The notes below the pieces were generated by a model. It had not been told where the DNA came from and did not search any database. It worked only from the letters and a program-made list of their open reading frames with translations. A program made the translations under genes and the position numbers. A stretch of DNA of 64,000 nucleotides from Embleya hyalina (lineage in GTDB: Bacteria > Actinomycetota > Actinomycetes > Streptomycetales > Streptomycetaceae), in the NCBI RefSeq assembly GCF_003967355.1, contig NZ_BIFH01000013.1:678651-742650 (forward strand), written 5' to 3'. Below are positions 15,286-23,600 of this stretch, piece after piece. How positions within the stretch are numbered: position 1 is the first letter of the stretch; each line of letters opens with the position of its first letter.

Positions 15286-16322
15286 ATGTCCGACCGTCTG
15301 CGGATCATCGGAGTGGAAGAGACCGTCGTCGTACCGGCCGTCCACGAGGCGTACCTGCGGGCCGGATCGCCGCGGATCTTCTCGCGCGGCTTCGGGGACA
15401 GCCCCGTCGCGAAGAACCTGCGCGAGGTCGGCGAGCGGCGACTGGCGCACATGGACGACCAGGGCATCGACGTCGCGGTGCTGTCCCGTCGTCGCCGGGC
15501 GTGCAGGACCTGCCGGAAGCCGACGCCGTCGCGGTGGCCCGCGACGCCAACGACCAGCTCGCCGCGATCGTCGCCGCCCGGCCCGACCGCTTCCAGGCGT
15601 TCGCCGCGATACCCACCCAGTCCCCGGCCGCGGCCGCGGCCGAGCTGGAGCGCGCCGTGTGCGAACTGGGTTTTCCCGGAGCCATGCTGTACGGCCGCAC
15701 CGGGGACAAGCCGGCCGACCACCCGGACAACGACGAGCTGTACGCGACCGCCGAGCGACTGGCCGTGCCGTTGCACTTCCACCCGCAGACGCCGGTCGCG
15801 TCCGTCGTCGACGCCTACTACTCCGACCTCCCGGAACCCATGGGTCCCGTGCTGGCCGGAGCCGGACTCGGCTGGTACTACGACCTCGGCGTCCAGTACC
15901 TGCGCATGATCTTCTCGGGTGTCTTCGACCGGTTCCCCGACCTGCAGGTGATCGCCGGACACTGGGGCGAGGTCGTCCTGTTCTACCTCGACCACACCGG
16001 CTTCTTCGCCGAGGCGGGCGGTCTGCGGCAGCCCCTCGCCGACTACTTCACGCGGAACTTCTGGGTCGCGGGCAGCGGCACCAACAGCCCCCGCTACCTG
16101 CGCTGGACCGCCGAGGTGATGGGCACCGACCGGATGTTGTACTCCACCGACTACCCCTTCACCTACGGCTTCCGCCCCGCCGGCTTCCCCTACGTCGACA
16201 CCAGCGACGGTCGAGCCCGCTCCTTCCTGGAGAACTCGCCCTTCACCGACGAGCAGAAGGCCGACATCGGCCACCGCAACTGGGAACGCCTCACCGCTCG
16301 CGCCCGGCGCCCGTCGGCCTGA
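15286..16322 (+). pseudogene. Amidohydrolase_2 family metal hydrolase/decarboxylase, frameshifted
   Basis: A gene of about 345 codons split by a one-base loss. The N-terminal part (MSDRLRIIGVEETVVVPAV...VAVLS) is in one frame up to about 15486. The rest (SPGVQDL...VIAGHWGEV...LYSTDYPF) continues in the next frame to 16322. Inserting one base near 15487 restores the sequence VLS-x-SSPGV expected for the family. The protein resembles metal-dependent amidohydrolases/decarboxylases of the gamma-resorcylate decarboxylase group, with Glu-Glu in place of the HxH pair at the start and His in AGHWGE plus Asp in STDYP. ATG at 15286 has GGAGGAG seven bases upstream. It is either a recent pseudogene or a sequencing error, since both halves are otherwise well kept. 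Confidence 0.75.
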
Positions 16323-16344
16323 ACCGCCGGCCGGGTGATCTCGT

Positions 16345-16893
16345 TCAGTTCTGTTCCAGGACGAAGACGGCGATGGTTCCCGGTTCCAGCGCCTGGAAGA
16401 CGTGCGGAATGTCGCCGCGATAGCTCACGTAATCCCCGACGTCGAGCTCGACGGCCTGGTCGAGAGGTCCCGCCGAGGCGCGTCCGGCGGTGATGACGAC
16501 GTGCTCGACGGTTCCGGGCAGGTGGGGGGCGGACCGTCGGGCCCTGCCGGGCTCGGCGTGGATCCGGTAGATGTCGCACTGCGCGTCCGGCGCGCAGGAG
16601 GCGAGCAGTGTGGCCGTGTAGTGCGATTCCTCCGCCTGGGTGGGGCTTCCCTCGTCGGCTCGCAGGATGCGGATGGCGGGCCGCGGCGGGGTGACGAGCC
16701 GACTGAACGGGACACCGAGCGCCACGCTGAGCGCCCATACGGTCTCCACTCCCGGATTGCCGGTACCGGCCTCCAGTTGCGACACGGTGGCCTTGCTCAG
16801 GCCCGCGAGGCGGGCGAGCTCGCTCAGCGACAGCCCTCTGCGCTGTCGCTCGCTGCGAACCGCGGCCGAAATGGCCGCGACGGGTGATGCCAT
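16345..16893 (-). CDS. XRE-cupin transcriptional regulator
   Basis: A 182-residue regulator. Residues about 7-62 form the lambda-repressor-type HTH (LSLSELARLAGLSKATVSQLEAG). Residues about 70-180 form a cupin sensor domain (TVEHVVITAGRA...DVGDYVSYRGDIPHVFQAL). ATG at 16893 has GGAG eight bases upstream. It is divergent from the ThDP-enzyme gene and probably senses that pathway's substrate. The 10-base palindrome CGAACGTTCG at 16979-16988 lies in the shared intergenic region and could be its operator. Confidence 0.87.
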   Translation of the reverse strand: MASPVAAISAAVRSERQRRGLSLSELARLAGLSKATVSQLEAGTGNPGVETVWALSVALGVPFSRLVTPPRPAIRILRADEGSPTQAEESHYTATLLASCAPDAQCDIYRIHAEPGRARRSAPHLPGTVEHVVITAGRASAGPLDQAVELDVGDYVSYRGDIPHVFQALEPGTIAVFVLEQN

Positions 16894-16978
16894 GAGGACG
16901 ACTCCAGGGATGGGTAGGGGAACGTGCGGGTCCGGCGCCGGCGTGGCCCGGCGCCGTGACACCTGTCGTTTGCTGTGG

Positions 16979-16988
16979 CGAACGTTCG
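16979..16988. promoter_or_regulatory. Palindrome CGAACGTTCG in divergent region
   Basis: A perfect 10-base palindrome between the XRE-cupin and ThDP-enzyme genes, followed by an A-run and ATGTACAGTGATCATG. It is a candidate XRE operator near the enzyme promoter. Confidence 0.35.
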
Positions 16989-17076
16989 GACGGAAAAATG
17001 TACAGTGATCATGTGTGTTCGGCACGGCCGGCCGGCGTTCGGCACACACGATCGATGGACGCGGAAAGGAGCAACG

Positions 17077-18696
17077 ATGCAAACGATGCCAGGGACGACC
17101 GGGGCGCACGCGTTGGTGCGCACGTTGGTGGACAGCGACGTACGGGTCTGCTTCGCCAACCCCGGTACATCCGAGATGCACTTCGTGGCCGCACTCGACA
17201 CGCTCCCGCAGATGCGGGGGGTGTTGTGCCTGTTCGAGGGGGTCGCCACCGGCGCGGCCGACGGATACGGACGCATGACCGGGCATCCGGCCGCGACGCT
17301 CCTGCACCTCGGACCGGGGCTGGCCAACGGACTGGCGAATCTGCACAACGCCCGACGTGCGAACACCCCGGTCGTGAACGTCGTGGGCGATCACGCCCTC
17401 GGCCACAAGGCGCTGGATTCCCTGCTGGAATCGAACATCGACGCGCTCGCCGGCACGGTCTCCGGCTGGGTACGGCGTTCCGCGTCCATCGAGGACCTCG
17501 GTACGGACGCGGCGGAGGCGGTCGCGGCGACGCTGACCTCGGGCGCCGCGGGGGAGGGCGGGCGGGACCCGTCCCGTAACGGTACGTCCGGGTCCGTCTC
17601 GACCCTCATCGTCCCGGCGGACCTGTCCTGGTCGACGGGTGGCCGGTCGGCGCGACCGGTGAAGATACCCGCGCCCGCCGCGCCGTCCGAACAGCACGTG
17701 CGGTCCATAGCGAAGCTGCTGCGCTCGGGTGAATCGTGCGTGCTCCTCCTGGACGGCCCGGCGTTGAGCGAGCAGGGACTGCGCGCGGCGAGCCGGATCG
17801 AGCGCGCCACGGGCGCACGACTGCTCGCACGGAACTGGGCCGCCCGGCAACGCCGAGGCGCCGGGGTGCCACACGTCGAGCCGCTGGCGTACCGAGGCGA
17901 ACAGATCACCGCCCAACTCCGCGACGCACATCACCTCATCCTCTGCGGCGCCCGTACGCCGGTGACCTCGTTCGCCTATCCGGACCGCAGCAGCCTGCCG
18001 ACGCCCCCCGACACCCGGGTGCACGTCCTCGCCGAGGACGAAGGCGCCGACACCGTACTCGCCCTGGACATGCTGGCCGACCATGTCGCGCCGCACACCG
18101 AGCCGCTCCTGGCCCCGTCGGCCCCGCCGCCCCTGCCGCGCGGCGCGTTGACCGTCGACAACTGGGCGGCGGTCATCGGCGCCCTGCTGCCCGAGGAGGC
18201 CATCGTCTGCGACGAGTCCATCACGGCGGGCATGGCCACCCTGCACGCGGCCACCGCCGGTTCGCCGCCCCACGACGTGCTCGGGTTGACCGGTCTGTCG
18301 ATCGGCCAGGGACTGCCGTCGGCCACCGGCGCCGCGATCGCCTGCCCCGACCGTCCCGTGATCTGCCTCCAGGCCGACGGCAGCGCCATGTACACCCTGT
18401 CCGCGCTGTGGAGCCACGCCCGCGAACACCTCGACATCACGACCGTGATCCTCAACAACAGCTCCTACGCGATCCTGCGCGCGGAACTGGAGCGCGTCGG
18501 TGCCACCGCCGAGGCCTCCGCCCAACTCTTCGACCTGTCCCGTCCGGACCTGGACTTCGTCTCCCTCGCGCACGGCATGGGCGTGCCCGCCGAGCGGGCC
18601 GGGACGGCCGAGGACCTGGCCCGGCAGTTCCGGCGGGCGCTGTCCGAACCCGGCCCGCACCTGATCGAGGCCGTGCTGCTGCCGCACGGCGGCTGA
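17077..18696 (+). CDS. Thiamine-diphosphate enzyme (acetolactate synthase/benzoylformate decarboxylase-like)
   Basis: A 539-residue ThDP-dependent enzyme. The N-terminal Pyr domain has FANPGTSEMHF and the cofactor-activating Glu54 in LFEGVATGAADGYGR. The C-terminal PP domain has the Mg/ThDP-binding motif ADGSAMYT...LNNSSYAIL. Family members decarboxylate 2-oxo acids and some carboligate the product. The set NPGTSE...FEG is common in actinomycete proteins annotated as acetolactate synthase large subunit, but no small subunit is present, so valine/isoleucine synthesis is unlikely. ATG at 17077 has AAAGGAG five bases upstream. Control by the divergent XRE-cupin protein is inferred. Confidence 0.82.
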   Translation: MQTMPGTTGAHALVRTLVDSDVRVCFANPGTSEMHFVAALDTLPQMRGVLCLFEGVATGAADGYGRMTGHPAATLLHLGPGLANGLANLHNARRANTPVVNVVGDHALGHKALDSLLESNIDALAGTVSGWVRRSASIEDLGTDAAEAVAATLTSGAAGEGGRDPSRNGTSGSVSTLIVPADLSWSTGGRSARPVKIPAPAAPSEQHVRSIAKLLRSGESCVLLLDGPALSEQGLRAASRIERATGARLLARNWAARQRRGAGVPHVEPLAYRGEQITAQLRDAHHLILCGARTPVTSFAYPDRSSLPTPPDTRVHVLAEDEGADTVLALDMLADHVAPHTEPLLAPSAPPPLPRGALTVDNWAAVIGALLPEEAIVCDESITAGMATLHAATAGSPPHDVLGLTGLSIGQGLPSATGAAIACPDRPVICLQADGSAMYTLSALWSHAREHLDITTVILNNSSYAILRAELERVGATAEASAQLFDLSRPDLDFVSLAHGMGVPAERAGTAEDLARQFRRALSEPGPHLIEAVLLPHGG

Positions 18697-18795
18697 GCCC
18701 ACAGGTCGTCGCGGCTCCGACGCCCGGTCCCCGGGAGGTCGCCTCCGCCGAAGGGTTCGGGCCGTGTCGATCGCTCCGCTGCCGGACTTACTAAG

Positions 18796-18835
18796 CGGAA
18801 CCTCGTTCCGTATTGTCGAACGGGACGGGGTTCCG
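18796..18835. repeat. Nested palindromes CGGAAC-N3-GTTCCG
   Basis: Left arm 18796-18810 is itself a perfect palindrome (CGGAAC-CTC-GTTCCG). The right arm 18821-18835 is its imperfect partner (13 of 15 bases complementary). The 10-base centre is A/T-richer. It may be a TetR-type double operator or a hairpin ending the ThDP gene about 100 bases upstream. The rest of 18697-18985 holds nothing recognised. Confidence 0.45.
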
Positions 18836-18985
18836 TTTGCTCACGATGCCAGAGCAAGGGCCCGGCTCCCGGTACGGACCTGGCCGCACACGAAAAGAAC
18901 GACATCCCACCCGCCCTGCTCGACCCGGCACTTCGCTGCCGCTGACGGGTCCGTTCGGACGTGTGTCCCGACGATTCGACGTGGG

Positions 18986-19366
18986 TCAGACGATCTCGCC
19001 CGCACAGGATCCGTGGGGATCGCAGGCGTAGCAGCTGTACCGCATGCATCCGGTGCACACGCCGATGTTCTCCAAGCGGTATGTGTCGTCGCAGGTATGG
19101 CACACGGCGCGCTCGCGCAGCATGGTTTCCCAGCCGTGGTCGCCGCCCAGGAAGTCGTAGGAGACGGCCACGAACTCCCCCCACATCGGGTCGTGTTCGG
19201 CCCAGTGCCGGAGATACCAGGAGTAGACGACGAAGAACGCCTTGCCGGTCACCAGGTGGTCTCGACCCCGACCGTCTCGGATCCACGCCTCGACGAGTTG
19301 CCCGACGCGCTCCCCGAGGGGCAGTCCACCGCCGAGAACGACATCGTTGTTGTTCGTCATCGTCAT
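18986..19366 (-). CDS. Hypothetical protein with C-terminal zinc-ribbon-like cysteine cluster
   Basis: A protein of about 126 residues, not recognised as a named family. The N-terminal two thirds are acidic and rich in Trp/Tyr/Phe (VVYSWYLRHWAEHDPMWGEF). The last 40 residues carry seven cysteines spaced CHTCDD...GVCTGCMRYSCYACDPHGSCAGE, consistent with a small two-zinc ribbon (marker residues only). No secretion signal is visible, so it is probably cytoplasmic. The start is uncertain: ATG 19366 was chosen, with ATG 19360 and 19396 possible and none with a good ribosome site. The neighbours give no hint of function. Confidence 0.6.
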   Translation of the reverse strand: MTMTNNNDVVLGGGLPLGERVGQLVEAWIRDGRGRDHLVTGKAFFVVYSWYLRHWAEHDPMWGEFVAVSYDFLGGDHGWETMLRERAVCHTCDDTYRLENIGVCTGCMRYSCYACDPHGSCAGEIV

Positions 19367-19626
19367 CGCCACAGTATCCGGGCGAACGCACCCCATGAAC
19401 AGCCACCGAGCCACGCCACATCTCCCGAACACCCCGGCATTCCGTGGACGTCCCAGCCTTCCCGTTCGGCACCAGGTCAGGAGGTGGGAGGCATCCCACG
19501 GCCGACGTGGGACGCACGCGGCCTTCACGGAGTCGTCACCTCCGAGCGAGAGTCGAACCGGCGATCACACCCGTGGTCGCCGGGGGGACACGCCACCCGA
19601 GACGGCGTGAGAGGTGGGATCACACC

Positions 19627-20091
19627 ATGAGGCTCCGTAAGAAGACGACCGGTACCGCGGCGGCGATGGTGATGGCGGTCGGTGCCGTGGCCTTCGCGTC
19701 CGGTCCCGCAAGCGCGGGCGGCTGCGGCCCTGTCGGGCCCTGCGGGCGAGTGGACAACAACACCGCGAGCGACACGATGAGTTACACGCTCAAGCTGGAC
19801 ACCGGCGGTGACCATCGCTGCAACGTATGGAACTTCCCCGGGGGACAGCGGACCGTGAGCTGTCAACAACAGGGCCTGAATCCCGGAAAGGGTGTCGGAG
19901 GCCGACTTCACGACGGAAAAGACGTCGATGCCTTTACCTTTCCCAACACCGGCTATCACGTGACGTTCAACGGGGGCATCACGCAGAGCTATCACGAGCG
20001 GGGCATGTGGACCAAAATCAGCAACACGGCCACTGCCGTGTGCAAGGACGTGAGCTCGTTCCAGACGCCGTACTGCGAGGTCATGGGGTAG
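19627..20091 (+). CDS. Secreted cysteine-containing hypothetical protein
   Basis: A 154-residue protein with a clear Sec signal peptide: RLRKK, a hydrophobic core (AAAMVMAVGAVAFASG) and cleavage after about residue 30 (ASA-GG). The mature part is about 124 residues with six cysteines and many Gly, Asn and Thr residues, suggesting a small disulfide-bonded extracellular beta domain. GAGAGGTGGG upstream is a good ribosome site. The family was not recognised; small secreted streptomycete proteins of this look are often of unknown role. It is convergent with the HTH-glycosidase-like gene. Confidence 0.72.
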   Translation: MRLRKKTTGTAAAMVMAVGAVAFASGPASAGGCGPVGPCGRVDNNTASDTMSYTLKLDTGGDHRCNVWNFPGGQRTVSCQQQGLNPGKGVGGRLHDGKDVDAFTFPNTGYHVTFNGGITQSYHERGMWTKISNTATAVCKDVSSFQTPYCEVMG

Positions 20092-20137
20092 TTCGGCGCG
20101 GCGCCGCAGGCGGGCCGACGCGCGATGCCGATCATCG

Positions 20138-21931
20138 TCACCGCGTTCCCGACACGTCGTGAGTTCGACGGTCGGTCTCGCCGCCCGATCGGGACTCGAC
20201 GAGGATCGGCCGTCCGGAGACCCGCTGGGTGTCGTGGGCGTCGACGTCCCGGGCGGTGCCGTCGAGGAACAGGATCCGGTTCTCGCGGCGCCCGATCGGG
20301 ATGTCGGCGGTGCCCTCGTGCGTCCACACGATGCGGGCTCGGCGCGACGCGCCGAGCTCGTCGGGGACGAGGAACTCGCACTGCCACACGTTCTCGGGAA
20401 GGCCGACCCCCCGGCCGTGGCCGCACGCGTCGACCCTGGCGTGGGCGAGCCACTGTTGGAGGCGGGCGGTGAACAGTCCGGCTTTGGTGGGCGGTTGTCC
20501 CTCGGCCTGCAGGACCATGGGGATCTTGCCGTTGCCCCACGCGTAGAAGTACATGCGTCGCAGGTCGCGGTTGCGGGCGTACAGCCCGGTCAGGTAGAAG
20601 CGCACCGCGTGGTCGGCGGCGGTGTCCTCGTCGAGAGGATCGTCGAGCGGCAGTGTCTGCGTGGTGCCGGTGTTCCACAGGGGCAGGTGGTAGCCGGCCC
20701 GCTGGAAGGTCCGGTCGACGCCGCGGACGGCCTCGAGCATGGTCTCGGGCGGGTCGGTGACCCGCCGCTGGTAGAGCTTGACACCCGCCGCGTCGCAGTA
20801 CTGGTAGCCGCCCGCCGCGGCGAACCGCAGCAGGAAGTCGTGCGACTCGGTCTTCCACAACTCGGTCACCGACGGACACACCAGCGTCGCGCCGGGGTCC
20901 TCGGCGCGGATGACGGCGCTCGCCCGGCGGGTCATCTCCACCAACGACTCGACACTGCCGTTGTAGTGGTGGGGGTGGTTGGCGGCCACCCACAGCTCGT
21001 AGGCGTCGATCCGATCACCGGCGTGCCGAACGAGGGAGCGCACGAAGTCGTCCCAGTCCGCCGGGTCGTCGGGCGCTGCGGCACGCGAGCCGTCGGGGTA
21101 CGGCGCCTTGCGGGCGTCGGGTGCGGCCCAGGCCGGTGTACCGCCGAAGACGAAGAGCGTGTCGAGACCCTGCCGGTCCGCCCCGTCGAGCAGCCGGTCG
21201 AGGGCCGACCAGTCGAATTCGCCGCGCCGGGGCTCCAGTTGCGCCCAGCGGGTCTCACTGTCCCACAGCCGTAAAGCACCGACCCGGAACGACGGCATCG
21301 CGCCCGAGGAGCTGTTCATGGTGACGCCGAACAACTCGGGGCCGACCGCTTCGGGGGTCCGGGTCCAGCCGACCGCGTCGATCGGCTTGACGGCGGTCGG
21401 ATGGCCGGGCCCACTCGAAGCGGTGTCGGAGGCCGTCGCGAGGACGATCAGAACCAGGCCGAGGACCGCGAGCCGGCGGGCCAACGGGCGGCGGCGTCGA
21501 AGGCGTCCGGTGGGGACGGTCCCCCGGGGCACTCCCGGCGCGGCCGCGGACTCGGCGTCCCGCGCCGGCATCGATGTCGCGGCACCGACCGGCACTTCAC
21601 GCGGCGACTCCGCCGGCGACGACGGCTGCGTGCCGGCGCCGTCGTCGTCGTTCGGGCCGGTCTCGTCCTTCGGGTCCGGGCCGGTCGCGATACTCCAGTC
21701 GCGCAGCAACGCCGCCACGTCGTCCGCCGTCGCCCCGCACTCCTTGGCGAGCCGGACGACCACGTCGTAGTCCGGTGGCACCGCCCGCCCGCTGCAGTAC
21801 CGGTGCAGCGACGAACTGCCGGCGAAGACCCGCCGCCCCAACTCCTGGTAGCTCAGTCCGCTGCGCCGCTTCAACGCGGCCAACCGGTCCGCCAACGCGC
21901 GGCCCGCCTCTGCCCTGTCCAGGCGTCCCAC
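20138..21931 (-). CDS. Membrane-anchored HTH protein with degenerate glycoside-hydrolase-like extracellular domain
   Basis: A 597-residue chimera. Residues about 12-75 form an XRE-type HTH (LADRLAALKRRSGLSYQELGRRVFAGSS, landmarks only). Residues about 85-145 are a Pro/Asp/Glu-rich linker. Residues 144-149 are a basic cluster and about 150-168 a single membrane helix. The remaining 430 residues are a TIM-barrel domain like GH39/GH-A enzymes (LEPRRGEFDWSALDRLLDGA). The expected acid/base segment WNEPN reads LWVAAN (313-318) and the nucleophile segment TE-x-G reads WNTGTTQ (419-425), so both catalytic Glu seem lost. HTH inside and barrel outside implies a membrane-bound carbohydrate sensor. It has a GTG start. 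Confidence 0.78.
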   Translation of the reverse strand: MGRLDRAEAGRALADRLAALKRRSGLSYQELGRRVFAGSSSLHRYCSGRAVPPDYDVVVRLAKECGATADDVAALLRDWSIATGPDPKDETGPNDDDGAGTQPSSPAESPREVPVGAATSMPARDAESAAAPGVPRGTVPTGRLRRRRPLARRLAVLGLVLIVLATASDTASSGPGHPTAVKPIDAVGWTRTPEAVGPELFGVTMNSSSGAMPSFRVGALRLWDSETRWAQLEPRRGEFDWSALDRLLDGADRQGLDTLFVFGGTPAWAAPDARKAPYPDGSRAAAPDDPADWDDFVRSLVRHAGDRIDAYELWVAANHPHHYNGSVESLVEMTRRASAVIRAEDPGATLVCPSVTELWKTESHDFLLRFAAAGGYQYCDAAGVKLYQRRVTDPPETMLEAVRGVDRTFQRAGYHLPLWNTGTTQTLPLDDPLDEDTAADHAVRFYLTGLYARNRDLRRMYFYAWGNGKIPMVLQAEGQPPTKAGLFTARLQQWLAHARVDACGHGRGVGLPENVWQCEFLVPDELGASRRARIVWTHEGTADIPIGRRENRILFLDGTARDVDAHDTQRVSGRPILVESRSGGETDRRTHDVSGTR

Positions 21932-22027
21932 CCCCGTGGTTTGCTCCGACTCGCGGGCAAGTATGGCAAAAAGCAGGCGACACGCCCCCGGCTTCGCCGC
22001 CGACCTCGTCCGCCGACGGCTCCCGGG

Positions 22028-22576
22028 TCAGTCCCGGCCGGTCTCCGCGACGTGGATCGTGAACGGTTGCCTGTTGTTGTCCGGGTTCCGGTCGTCTTCA
22101 CTGCGGACCGCGACGTAGCCGCCGGTCAGGTCGCCGATGGGGACGCTGTCGGCGATCCGTACCGGGACGACCGCCGTGGCGGATCGGAACCGCGGCAGGC
22201 CGGCGGGGAAGACGCAGCGCACTCGGTGGCCGTTCTGGAACTCGGTGCAGTCCTCCGGGAAGAACGGCCCCTCCGGCGTCACGCCCTCCGGCAGGGTGAT
22301 CACCACGGTGAACGGTGAGGCCGTCCGGTCCGGTCCGGTGTTGCCGATCAAGGCGTGCACCGTGGTGGTGCTGCCCGGCGCGACGGAGGACGGGTCGATC
22401 CGGATCACCTCCAGGTCGGAATTCGACGGGCGGACCGCGGCCGCGACCTGTGCGGGGGCCGGCTTCGTCACCGGAGAGGTGATGGCACAGGCCGACCCGG
22501 CGGCCAGTACCACCAGCGCGGAGCCCACCGTCAGCGATCGCCCGACGAACCCTCGAATCGACCCGTTGCGCGTCAT
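22028..22576 (-). CDS. Exported protein with DUF11/CARDB-like beta-sandwich
   Basis: A 182-residue protein. The N-terminus has Arg residues and a hydrophobic core (SLTVGSALVVLAAGSAC), indicating export; the Cys after GSA could be a weak lipobox or just the end of a signal peptide. The mature part has the pattern of a single Ig-like repeat domain (GSTTTVHALIGNTGPDRTASPFTVVITLP, marker only) found in cell-surface proteins. Cys pair DCTEF and RCVF may form a disulfide. It lies upstream of, and codirectional with, the HTH-glycosidase-like gene, 96 bases away, and might be its surface partner; that is a guess. Confidence 0.68.
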   Translation of the reverse strand: MTRNGSIRGFVGRSLTVGSALVVLAAGSACAITSPVTKPAPAQVAAAVRPSNSDLEVIRIDPSSVAPGSTTTVHALIGNTGPDRTASPFTVVITLPEGVTPEGPFFPEDCTEFQNGHRVRCVFPAGLPRFRSATAVVPVRIADSVPIGDLTGGYVAVRSEDDRNPDNNRQPFTIHVAETGRD

Positions 22577-22662
22577 CTCCGCTCACCCTGCTCTCTGTGT
22601 CCGTACGCCCGCACCGTCGAGGGCCGTCCGGGCCGAGCGTGACCGATCCGCCCGCCGGCGTC

Positions 22663-22688
22663 CGAGCGACCCGCCCTCGGGTCGCTCG
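22663..22688. other. Perfect 11-base hairpin in a divergent intergenic region
   Basis: CGAGCGACCCG (22663-22673) and CGGGTCGCTCG (22678-22688) pair fully around a 4-base loop. It looks like a terminator but lies between two gene starts rather than ends, so it may be a leader attenuator or an unannotated transcript end. Confidence 0.5.
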
Positions 22689-22855
22689 AACGGGCGAAGG
22701 CGGGCACCGCGATCCCGGGGCGTCGCGGCCCGCCGGCGTCGGTGTTTCCGGTGGCGAGCCGATCGGGTTCGAACCGAGCGCGAACGCCGTGGGGTTCCTG
22801 GAGGAGCAGGTCCGAATCCGGGAGTCGGGGGTGCCCGTGGTGCATGATTATCCGC

Positions 22856-23329
22856 ATGGAAACGCCTGAGCTCACGCTCTCTCGCGCCCCTGCCGCGTAC
22901 GCCTGCATGATCGTTCGCAAACCCGCCGAGGAGGTGTTCCGAGCCTTCGCCGACCCGGCTGTGACCTCCCGGTTCTGGTACAGCAGGAGCAGCGGGCCGA
23001 TGGTCGCGGGAGCCGAGTTGCACTGGGAGTGGGAGACGTACGGTGCCTCGGCCGATGTTCGGGTCAAGGAGGTTCGAGAGGCCCGACTGATCCGGTTCGA
23101 ATGGGGCAACTACGGGCAGCCGACCACCGTCGAGTTGCGGTTCACCGCGCGCGCCGAAGGAGCCACGTTCGTCGAGGTCACCGAGACCGGTTTCGAGGGC
23201 TCGGGGGATGACGCCGTGCGCTGGGTGAACGACACCGTCGGCGGATTCGCCACGGCCCTGTGCGCCATGAAGGCCCTGCTGGAATTCGACATCGAACTCG
23301 GCGCCGTCTCCGACCACCATCCCGCCTGA
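22856..23329 (+). CDS. SRPBCC/AHSA1-domain protein
   Basis: A 157-residue protein of the START/SRPBCC fold (AHSA1-like), a cytoplasmic ligand-binding cavity. Typical landmarks are VRKPAEEVFRAFADPAVTSRFWY near the start, HWEWETYG mid-protein, and VEVTETGFEG followed by GGFATALCAMKALLEFDI at the end. Members bind hydrophobic ligands or act as co-chaperone-like or cyclase-like proteins; the role here is not known. ATG 22856 was chosen; ATG 22844 in the same frame is also possible. No operon partner is evident. Confidence 0.78.
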   Translation: METPELTLSRAPAAYACMIVRKPAEEVFRAFADPAVTSRFWYSRSSGPMVAGAELHWEWETYGASADVRVKEVREARLIRFEWGNYGQPTTVELRFTARAEGATFVEVTETGFEGSGDDAVRWVNDTVGGFATALCAMKALLEFDIELGAVSDHHPA

Positions 23330-23600
23330 CCGACCCGGCTCCCCCCGATCAACGGCCGAACCCCCGCCCGTCGCACGGCACATCGCCGAAGGCGACCCCA
23401 CCACACGTCGCGGATGCCGGAGACACCGGCCGGACGAACATGGCGGAAACCGTACGCTTCCTCGGAGCATGACCGCCGACAAAGCAGCCTCCCCGGAGCG
23501 GACGCCGGCCCCGACTCCGTGGCTCCGGCAAGGCCCCTCCAGCCACCGCCACTTCCACACGGGACCTTTGGTGGGACTTCCACCTCCGGGTGGTCGCGGG
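23330..23600. other. Gene-free convergent stretch
   Basis: These 271 bases lie between the convergent SRPBCC and lipoprotein genes. Several short CCACC/GGTGG inverted segments occur, but no convincing gene or strong hairpin was found. Confidence 0.35.
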
